The notes below the pieces were generated by a model. That model worked only from the letters and a program-made list of their open reading frames with translations. It made no database searches and was not told where the DNA came from. This document shows, in pieces, positions 32,801-41,258 of a DNA stretch of 64,000 nt; positions within the stretch are counted from its first letter, which is position 1, and the number at the start of each line of letters is the position of its first letter. The DNA is from Telopea speciosissima (taxonomy: Eukaryota; Streptophyta; Magnoliopsida; Proteales; Proteaceae). The DNA lies in assembly GCF_018873765.1 (NCBI RefSeq), contig NC_057923.1:744001-808000 (forward strand). Reading direction: 5' to 3'. The translations under genes and the position numbers were made by a program.

Positions 32801-35620
32801 GGTTTCGTACTGCACATGAGAATTTTAGTTCATCGAGTCCTCTTCAAAACGCAATTAGAATCGTGCATTTTTGTCTTTTGACTACGAAGTTACAACGATT
32901 CTCGTTTGACACCTCAAAATTAAAGGCATTTTGTGGGTGCTCGTGCACCATCAGAACTTCAAATGATGATATCTCCCTCATTCGACCTCCATTTGAGATG
33001 ATTCAACTTACAGAATTTGTCTTGGAGAGTTCTACGTATAATAAATGAGAAAAGAGGTGGGTTGTAGCCTTCACCTATGCTAAAATCGTAAAAATCCGTG
33101 CATAATTAATTTAAAAATTACATTAGATTCGTCGACACTTTCGGTGTGCCTATGAGCTGATCTAGGTTTCGTACTGTGCATGAGAACAGTAGTTCGTCAA
33201 GTCCTCTTTGAGATGCAATGGGAATTGTACATTTTTGACTTTTGACGGCAAAGTTACAGTGATTCTCGTTTGGCACCTCAAAATTAAGGGCATTTTGTGG
33301 GTGGTTGTGCACCATCAGAACTTCAAATGAAGATATCTCCGTAATCCGACCTTCATTTGAGACGATTCAACTTACAGAATTTTTGTATTGGAGAGTTCTA
33401 AGTATAATAAATGAGAAAAGATTTGGGTTGTATTCTTCACCTATGCCGAAATTGAAAAAAATTCATGTAGGGTTATTTTAATAATTGTGTCAGATTCATC
33501 GGCACTTTCGGAGTGCCTATGAGCTGATCTGGGGTTCATTCTGCACATAAGAATTGTAGTTCGTCGAGTCCTCTTTAAAACGCAATTGGAATCGTGCATT
33601 TCTGACTTTTGGCGGCGATGTTTTAACGATTCTTATTTGGCACCTCAAAATTAAGGGCATTTTGTGGGTGCTCGTGCACCATCTGAACTTCAATTGAGGA
33701 TATCTCCCTCTTCCAACTTCCATTTGAGATGATTCAACTTGTAAAATTGTTGTCTTGGAAAGATCTAATTATAATAAATGAGAACAGAGGTGGGTTGTAG
33801 CCTTCACCTGTGCCAAAGGCGCAAAAATCCGCGTAGGGTTATTTTAGTAATTGAATAAGATTCGTTGGCACTTTAAGAGTGCTTATGAGATGATCTGGGT
33901 TTCGTACTGCACATGAGAATTATAGTTTGTCGAGTCCTCTTCAAAATACAACTAGAATCATGCATTTCAGACGTTTGACGACGAAGTTACAATGATTCTC
34001 GTTTGGCACCTCAAAATTAAGGGCATTTTATGGGTGCTCGTGCACCATCAGAACTTCAAATGATGATTACTCCCTCATCCGACCTCCGTTTGAGACGATT
34101 CAATTTGCAGAATTTTCTTCTTGGAGAGATCTAAGTATAATAAATGAGGAAAGAGGTGGGTTGTAGCCTTCACCTGTGCCGAAATTGTAAAACTCCGCGC
34201 AGGGTTATTTTATTTATTGCTTCAGATTCGTCAGCACTTTCGGAGTGTCTATGAGCTCATCCGGGTTTTGTACTACACATGAGAATTGTAGTTCATCGAA
34301 TCCTCTTCGAAATGCAATTGGAATCATGCATTTCTGATGTTTGACGGTGAAGTTACAGCGATTCTCGTGTTGCACTTCAAAATAAAGGGCATTTTCTGGG
34401 TGCTCGGGCACCAGCAGAACTTCAAATGATGATATCTCCCTCATCCGGCCTCCGTTTGAGACTATTTAAATTGCAGAATTTTCATCTTGAAGAGCTCTAA
34501 GTATAATAAATGAGAAAAGAGGTGCGTTGTAGTCGTCACCTATACCAAAATCGTAAAAAAAAATCCACGTAGGGTTATTTTAGTAATTGCATCAGATTCG
34601 TCGGCACTTTCGGAGTGCCTATAAATGAGAAAAGAGTTGTGTTATAGCTTTCACCTGCGCCAAAATTGCAAAAATCCACGAAGGGTTATTTTAGTAATTA
34701 CATCAGATTCGTCGGCACTTTCGGAGTGCCTATGACCTGATCTTGAGAATTGTAGTTCAACGAGTACTCTTCGAAATGCAATTGGAACCGTGCATTTCTG
34801 ACGTTCGAAGGCGAAGTTACAGGGATTCTTGTATTGCACTTCAAAATTAGGGCATTTTGTGGGTGCACGTGCACCATCTGAACTTCAAATGAAGATATCT
34901 CCCTAATCCGACCTCCGTTTGTGATGATTCAACTTAAAAATTTTTCGTATTGGAGAGATCTAAGTATAATAAATGAGAAAAGATGTGGGTTGTAGTCTTC
35001 ACCTGTGCCGAAATTGCAAAAATCCATGCAGGGTTATTTTAGTAATTGTGTCAGATTCATCGGCACTTTTGGAGTACCTATGAGCTGACCTGGGTTTCAT
35101 ACTGCATATGAGAATTGTAGTTCATTGAGTCCTCTTTGAAACACAATTGGAATCGTGCATTTCTGACGTTTGGCGGCGAAGTTATAACGATTCTCGTTTG
35201 GCACCTCAAAATTAAGGGCATTTTGTGAGTGCTCGTGCACCATATGAACTTCAAATGATGATATCTCCCCCATCCGACCTCCATTTGAGATGATTCAACT
35301 TGCAAATTTTTTTTCTTGGAGAGCTCTAAGTATAATAAATGAGAACAGAGGTAGCTTATAGCGTTCACCTGTGCCAAAAGCGCTAAAATCTGTGTAGGGT
35401 TATTTTAGTAATTGCATCAGATTTGTTGGCACTTTCAGAGTGCCTATGAGCTGATCTCGGTTTCGTAGTGCACATGAGAACTGTAGTTCGTCGAGTCCTT
35501 TTTGAAACGCAACTGGAATCGTACATTTCAAACGTTTGACGACGAAGTTACATCGATTCTCGTTTGGCACCTCAAAATTTAGGGCATTTTGTCAGTGCTC
35601 GTGCACCATCAGAACTTTAA
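26896..35620 (+). repeat. Satellite array, about 365-bp monomer, left block (about 24 copies)
   Basis: A landmark CACCATCAGAACTTCAAATG recurs at 27264, 27629, 27832, 28198, 28563, 28929 and on to about 35603, spaced 365-366 bp apart except where monomers are deleted. Other fixed words are GGGTTATTTTAGTAATTGCA, CGGCACTTTCGGAGTGCCTA, GTACTGCACATGAGAATTG and TATAATAAATGAGAAAAGAG. Monomers differ from one another by scattered substitutions. Open minus-strand frames of 60-117 residues recur, but monomer length is not a multiple of three. Confidence 0.95.
35617..35620. other. Target duplication TTAA (left)
   Basis: TTAA precedes the left terminal inverted repeat and is repeated after the right one at 41255-41258. 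Read as a 3-bp TAA/TTA duplication it fits PIF/Harbinger. Confidence 0.7.
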
Positions 35621-35651
35621 GGGCGTGTTTGGTTCGGTGAACCAATTGGTG
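35621..35651 (+). repeat. Left terminal inverted repeat
   Basis: Identical over 31 bp to the reverse complement of 41224-41254. A further 20 bp (35642-35661) recur inverted at 41181-41200, so the right end carries a small insertion/duplication relative to the left. Confidence 0.95.
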
Positions 35652-36273
35652 CTGCACCAATAGATTCATGATTCCGAATTAAAAAAACCGTTTGGTTCAA
35701 AATGATGGTGAACTGATCCGGGTTCATGAATCTACCTGATTCACATTTTTTCATGTAAATGTGAATTATATTTGGGTCTACCTATAGAGGTGGACCCATA
35801 TTTGATTCAAGGAAAATAAGCCCTAGTATAAATACCCCTCTTATTTTGTGTACCAATCTTGATTCCTACCCATCGAGCTTAAGAACGAAAGTCGCGATCA
35901 TGTTCGTCGTTTTGAAGGGAGAAGAAGGTCAAGAAAGAAAGCATCGACTCTGCTCGCGTTGTAGAAGGGAGAAGAAGGCGAAGGGAGAAGAAGCTCGTCG
36001 TTGCCGAAGGGAGAAGAAGGTCATTTTGCCGAAGGAAGAAGAAGGCGAAGGGAGAAGAAGGCCGTGGAACCTGCAACTGGAGAAGCAGGCAAAGGGAGAA
36101 AAAGGCTTTTTCTTTCGATCAACATGTGATTTCTCAAGGGTTTGAAGTTGAGAAAAAGGCTTTTTCTTGCAATCAAGTGGGGAAGAGGAGACTTGCAACT
36201 CCATAGGAGATTCAAGGTGATTTCTCTCATCTCTCCCATCTCTTTCATCTCTCTCTCGCTATCTCTTTCTCTG

Positions 36274-36276
<3 letters not shown>

Positions 36277-36339
<63 letters not shown>
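36277..36339. repeat. (CT)n microsatellite, 63 bp
   Basis: Uninterrupted CT repeat inside the Harbinger-like element, in a CT-rich stretch that may be an ancient 5' UTR. The long Ser/Leu and Arg/Glu frames here are repeat artefacts. Confidence 0.95.
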
Positions 36340-36344
<5 letters not shown>

Positions 36345-36399
36345 TCAAGAATGTCTCTCTCTCTGTTCGCAACCCTTACAACTGAAACCATTTACCTGC

Positions 36400-37853
36400 G
36401 ATTTTGCAAACCTAGGTCCCCCTCTCGCCCTCTCCCTCTCTCTCCCAATTTTTACAAAATTGATTTCGGGTTTAGGATCTGAAATCTATTCTAAATTCTA
36501 AAATGTCGGATGCCTATTTGCACCCTCTCGTTCGAGTTACGATGGGAACAGGAAAACCTAGACATGATGGGGGTCTGATGTCTCTTCTCAGTGGAAGTCT
36601 GAGGAACCCCATTTTTAGGTTGGCATATTTTAGACTTTGAAAATGTTGTTCTATTTGTCATTTGTAAGGGAAGGTATAAGTGTAGACTTTAGATTAAAAA
36701 AGGACCTTGTTTCGATTTGGTTCATCCTCTGTGATTGAGTGGGGATTATTGTTGCTACAATTGCAAAGCAGCTGCGTAATAGCCTCATATTCTTTCAAAA
36801 ATTTTCCAATTTGAAGATTTTGGGAGATGGATGGGAATGTTTGTACATTTTACGGCCTGTGTATGTAAATAAAAGTTGATTAACTGCAGCTCTGTCTTTT
36901 CGATTTTCTATACCCTGCTTTAAATTTGTTAGAATTCATGGAATATAGCTTCATTTTGATCCTCAATTTCCATAGGTTTGCTTGTGTTAATTAAAAATTG
37001 TAATTGAAATTTATATGCAATCTTTCCTAACTACTCATCATCATCACTTACTTGGCCAAATAACAACCAGTTTATCTTCATCACTAATGGGTAGGAATGA
37101 CTTATTTAAGTGGTGAGTCAATGGCATGGACAGATCCATGCATGTCATCAGCTTATAACCCAATTCAAAACGAACAAAAATGTCGTTTGTAATACTTGTG
37201 TGGCTGATGAGATGGGATTTTCAGATTTGAAGAGGGGGCTCAGCTTTGGGTTTCACTGTTCAAGCACTGCAATATTATAGATAAGGTGGGCCACATTGCC
37301 TCCATTATTGTGTGGCTGATGAGATGGATTTCTCCTCTCAATCTCCTGTGTCCCCAAATAATGGTAGTTAGGTTACTATTTCTGGCTTAGTATAAGTGGG
37401 ATTATTATGATGGACTTCTTCAAGTTCCCTACTAATTTTGGGAAGTAAGTTTCAGTCTGCACATCTCTTTTCTACCCTTCCATCAATTAGGTTAGATTTG
37501 GACAAGGAGAACATCTACATCAAATAAATGAGTGTTGGAAATTTGGAATTGAATTCATGAGTCTGATTCTGAATGCCTCCTTTAACCCCCACGAATGTCT
37601 AGCTAAAAGTTTAAGCATTTGGGATTTTGGCATAGTAATTCTTTATGAAAGGGAAAGAAACTAGACTAAAGAAGAAATAATTATATGATTGATTTGATTG
37701 AGCTTATTGAGCAAGAGAGAGAGATGAGAGAGAGATGTGGTTCTTTGTCTCCATTGCTTGAATGGTAGATGTAGGAAGGGTTGGTTGATGAGATCTTGAC
37801 GTTGTTCGATCCATGTTAGAGATTTGGGTCTGAACCTAAAATTTCAAAATTAT
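36400..37853. other. Interior of Harbinger-like element, unassigned
   Basis: AT-rich sequence without a recognised coding fragment. Could be intron or flanking sequence of captured genes or the original element. Confidence 0.3.
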
Positions 37854-38048
37854 CAACCCTCGACTGTTTCGCCTCCTGCGAAAGAACGACTTCTCCAACC
37901 TTCGACTGGTTCGTCTTCTTCGAAGGGAAGACCTCTCAACCCTCCATTGTTTCGTCTCCTAGGAAGGGAAGACATCTCCAACCCTCAACTGGTTCGTCTC
38001 CTTCGAAGGGAAGACCTCTCAACCCTAGACTGATTCATCTTCTGCAAC
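37854..38048 (+). repeat. Minisatellite, about 42-bp unit, about 4.5 copies
   Basis: Successive units begin CAACCCTCGACTG, CAACCTTCGACTGG, CAACCCTCCATTG, CAACCCTCAACTGG and CAACCCTAGACTG, each followed by a TTCGTCTCCT...GAAGGGAAGAC stretch. It lies inside the Harbinger-like element. Confidence 0.85.
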
Positions 38049-38192
38049 GGTAAGATCGTTATCGCTTTCTGCCTCTCTCATTATCTATCTCCATCTCTGT
38101 ATCTCTCTCTCTCTCGTCTTCTCTAGCTTTGGTTTTGTAAACCTAGGGTTTAACCACAGCAGATTCTGAGTTTTAAAGAAATTTATCAAACC

Positions 38193-38401
38193 CTATTTCG
38201 GGTATTTTCGATCTCTGTAATAAACCAATGTCTTCTTCATCCCAACTGCTCTCTTGCGAGATTGAACTGTCCTATCCTTCCCTATGGCCTTCCAATATCC
38301 AGCTTTGGTTGCTTGATTAGTTCTCGACCCATTTGGGTATTTTCGATCTCTTGGACTAAAGAAATACCACTCCATATCTTTACTTGGTAGATATGACTTA
38401 T
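38193..38401 (-). pseudogene. NAC transcription-factor exon 2 fragment (captured)
   Basis: The minus strand reads [63 protein letters not shown]: the NAC DNA-binding domain, subdomains C to D, as in NAC45/NAC86/NAC28-like proteins. The intron acceptor TTACAG just upstream of the exon (38402-38407) is intact, so genomic DNA, not cDNA, was the source. After VYYR the normal GRAP motif is replaced by a repeat of an internal stretch (DRKYP) and a stop. The activation domain and exon 1 are missing. Cannot make a functional factor. Confidence 0.9.
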
Positions 38402-38435
38402 CTGTAACATATATATGAAATATTAGTACACTAAC

Positions 38436-38998
38436 AAATTAATTATGAATAGGTTAATATATGATGGGACTGAGATTTCTAGTATATATTGGCCCAATCC
38501 TACATTCTCTGTATTTCAGAATGGGAGAACAAACTATAACAGTAGCAGAATAGCCATTCTTGATGATATGGGTAGTTTTCTATCCAGTGATTTACTGCGA
38601 TTTTCTGCTTCTGATATGGGGACTGGGATTAGGAGGAGACTTGTGATGGATTATGATGGTAATCTGAGACTCTATAGCATGAACGAGACAACCATGTCTT
38701 GGATTTTATCTTGGGAAGCTGTCTCAGACCAGTGCAATGTGCACGAGCTGTGTGGCAGTGGAATTTGTGTCTATACACCGAAACCCCAATGTTCATGTCC
38801 CCCAGGTTATGAGATAACTGACCCACATGACTGGAACAAAGGTTGCAAGCCTAAGTTCAACCAGATCTGCAATCAAACTTAGAAAGTAAATTTATGAAAA
38901 AGCCACAAACAGATTACTATGGATTTGACCTTGCTTTCCAACAACCTGTATCATTTGAAACTTGCAAGAACCTCTGCTTGAATAGTTGTGAGGCTAAG
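38436..38998 (+). pseudogene. S-domain (G-type lectin) receptor-like kinase ectodomain fragment (captured)
   Basis: The frame from 38445 reads RLIYDGTEISSIYWPNPTFS, RRRLVMDYDGNLRLYS, then an S-locus glycoprotein domain and EGF-like part (CNVHELCGSGICVYT, CSCPPGYEITDPHDWNKGCK). It meets TAG at 38880-38882. A frame two bases over then gives KPQTDYYGFDLAFQQPVSFE and CKNLCLNSCEAK, the start of the PAN/apple domain. A nonsense codon plus a 1-base deletion break it. The B-lectin domain, transmembrane segment and kinase are absent. It resembles the ZmPK1-like group of single-exon kinases. Confidence 0.9.
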
Positions 38999-39412
38999 AA
39001 AAATACTGTTAGTAAGTTAATTTTTGGTGCTATTCCCTGTTGATCTGATTGCTTTTTATTTGAGCTGTTAGTCCAGATTAATGAGAGGTTTAAGAGAAGT
39101 ATACAACTCATTGGATTGCTTTTCTATGAGGTTTCTATTTTGATTATTTAGTTTTATATTTTCTGTTTGGTACTTCTTCATGTTCCCACTTCCCATAAGG
39201 TCCATCTTTATCTTTGTCACGGTTCATTTTTTTTTCTGTGGATAATGTAGATCTTCATTATATGATGCTATTCAATGATTTTCTATTTAAGATCACTCAA
39301 TACAAGTAGATGGACCTTATGGGAAGTGGGAACATGACAAAGCCACGAATTGGTTTTCTGAGTGTTAAAAAAAGGAAAAATCAAATTTCTAGGTATTTTT
39401 TTGGGGGTGGGG

Positions 39413-39436
39413 CAGGGGGGGGGGGGAGGGGTTTCT
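39413..39436. repeat. G-rich run
   Basis: GGGGCAGGGGGGGGGGGAGGGG-like tract within the Harbinger-like element; a possible G-quadruplex former. Confidence 0.7.
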
Positions 39437-39563
39437 GGTCCCATATTCTTGGAGTGTAGAGCCTTCACATGGGTTTTTTGTCCCATATTCATGGATTTTT
39501 CTGATGCTTTACTACTACTGAATCATATAATTCTGGTGGCAACAATAAGATGATGATATGCAG

Positions 39564-39720
39564 TGAAGTGATCTTAGAGTTGATTGAGCTTGGTTTAATG
39601 TGTACACAGTACTCTCCTTCTTCAAGACCATCCATGATTGATGTAGCCCATGAAATGGGTAGCCTCAAACAGTATCTCTCCAACCCTTTTTCCCCCCTAA
39701 ACATTGAAGAAGTAATTTAA
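39564..39720 (+). pseudogene. Receptor-kinase C-terminal fragment, subdomain XI (captured)
   Basis: After an acceptor-like TATGCAG the frame reads EVILELIELGLMCTQYSP, SSRPSMIDVAHEMGSLKQYL, SNPFSPLNIEEVI and a stop at 39718-39720. The CTQ...RPSM motif is protein-kinase subdomain XI with its conserved Arg. The wording differs from the S-domain kinase group, so this is probably a separate donor gene. Nothing else of a kinase lies nearby. Confidence 0.8.
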
Positions 39721-40025
39721 ATTAGACTTTGATCTTTCTTGAGAGCAACTCCTTTTGCAAGTTGTTTTTCTGTTACAGCTGATTGTAAGGTTGATTGTAG
39801 TAGTTGCTGCCTTAGTTTCTACATCATCCATATATCAGTTTTAGAGCCTCATGTGACTATGTGAAGGGAACATCTTAAAAAGTAGACTTGTATTACTTAT
39901 TATAGATTCATTAACATTCCTTTGATGCTGTCCCACCACTTCCTTTTATGCTGCCCCATTTACTTCTTATTAGTTTTCACTAGGCCATTAACAGGTTATA
40001 TATATGTATTTTGGTTTCCAGATTG

Positions 40026-40784
40026 ATGGACTCCGAAAACCCCTCTCAGTCTAAGACAAGCGACATTGCAACATGGACTAATGAAATATCACACTTTTTC
40101 CTAGAGTGTCTCTCACAGCAACATAGACATGGGAGAAGTGGAGACAATGGCCTCAAGAGAGAGCAATGGCAAGCAATCTCACTCAAGATAAAAGATCGCT
40201 TTAACACAACCTATGAATGGGAGCAATGCAAAAACCACTATAGGATATGGAAAGCTAGACTGAAAGCATTGTCTGACTTACAAAACAATTCTGGATTAGG
40301 TTGGAATGCGATAGAGATGAGATTTGATGCACCACAGCATGTTTGGGCTGAGTTTAAAGTACAATTGTTTTATTTCATATGAATAATTCAATTTAGAAAA
40401 TACCATTTTAGTCATTCTTGTTTCTCTTGTTCTTGTTTGTAGAAAAAGGAGCAAAAGTATTGGAGAAATACTAAAGTACTTCCCATTTCCTTAGTAGTTG
40501 CAGTGTGGTTAGGCAACGAAATTGCAAATGGGAATGCTTCAACCACCCCAGCACAGGCTGCTGCTGCAGTTGCTGGACTTGATACCTTAGTCCTTAGTGA
40601 TGATGGGGAGAGTCAAAATGAAGAAACTACAACTCACACTCCTATTGGAAGTTCCACTCGTAGACGTGGTAGACCTCAATCAACAGGCACAAGTAAGCCA
40701 CAGAAGAAGAAGAAGAAGCAAGGGAGTTGGAGGACGTTCTTGATGCTGTCAAAAAACTTGACCTTAACAAGTGATGATGTCTAG
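40026..40784 (+). pseudogene. Myb/SANT-like ORF1 of PIF/Harbinger element, two exons, degraded
   Basis: Exon 1 (40026-40358) encodes MDSENPSQSKTSDIATWTNE, then a Myb/SANT-like domain with spaced Trp residues (ATWTNEI, REQWQAI, HYRIWKARL, LGWNAIEMRF, VWAEFK). A donor at 40359 and acceptor TTGTTTGTAG (40433-40442) join it in phase 0 to exon 2 (from 40443), reading KKEQKYWRNTKVLP, GNEIANGNASTTPAQ and a basic RRRGRPQ...KKKKK tail. The C-terminus is shifted by one base (ELEDVLDAVKKLDLNK is in another frame). In PIF/Harbinger this protein binds DNA and helps the transposase. Probably inactive. Confidence 0.78.
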
Positions 40785-40984
40785 GAGGAGAGAATATGAT
40801 ATCACAATAGTATAACAACTTATTTAAATATATATTTTATTCATGTAATGAATGACAAGGACAACTGTTGGATAAGAACTCTATTAATTCCTATTTTATT
40901 TAAGTTTAAACATTAGTTGAAATGGTTAATTCTTCATAATTATTTAATTTTCTAGCCATAGAGTAGCCAATCTGATGGTATGAT

Positions 40985-41165
40985 CTATCTGAACCAAACA
41001 GTTTTTCATACAGATTCAATTTGAATCCAACTGACAAAATCAGGGAAACCAAACAGTTTTTTATATAAATCCAAATAGAATCCAATTGACAGACTCAGGG
41101 TAACCAAATAGTTTCTCAGGATGATTCAACTAACAGACTCAGGGTAACCAAACAGTTTAATCTAT
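40985..41165. repeat. Subterminal tandem repeats of Harbinger-like element
   Basis: AACCAAACAGTTTTT or close variants occur four times, and CAGACTCAGGGTAACCAAA twice, near the right end. Subterminal repeats of this kind are common transposase-binding arrays. Confidence 0.6.
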
Positions 41166-41223
41166 CAGGACAATGGATCCATTGGTGCAGCACCAATTGG
41201 GTCAACACCAACATCAATGCAAC

Positions 41224-41254
41224 CACCAATTGGTTCACCGAACCAAACACGCCC
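41224..41254 (-). repeat. Right terminal inverted repeat
   Basis: Perfect inverted copy of 35621-35651, followed by TTAA. Confidence 0.95.
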
Positions 41255-41258
41255 TTAA

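Larger units (their letters stand above)
35621..41254 (+). mobile_element. PIF/Harbinger-like DNA transposon carrying captured gene fragments
   Basis: 5,634 bp bounded by perfect 31-bp inverted repeats (GGGCGTGTTTGGTTCGGTGA..., 35621-35651 and 41224-41254) and flanked by TTAA on both sides. It sits inside satellite DNA, so its limits are sharp. It contains a degraded two-exon Myb/SANT-like ORF1 typical of PIF/Harbinger, but no DDE transposase. Between 38.2 and 39.7 kb it holds parts of a NAC gene (minus), an S-domain receptor kinase (plus) and a second receptor kinase (plus). The element would have to be mobilised in trans. The flanking monomer lacks about 90 bp at the insertion point. Confidence 0.82.

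Noticed and set aside
26896..35620. Dozens of 60-117-residue open frames in the repeat region as separate genes
   Set aside because: They are the same satellite monomer read again and again; length is not a multiple of three and frames break at random.
35846..36501. Arg/Glu/Lys-rich and Ser/Leu-rich long frames
   Set aside because: They come from GAAGGGAGAAG repeats and the (CT)n microsatellite; no domain.
35617..41258. piggyBac element, because of the TTAA flanks
   Set aside because: Myb/SANT ORF1 and GGGCGTGTTTGGTT-type ends fit PIF/Harbinger with TAA/TTA duplication; piggyBac is not expected in a plant.
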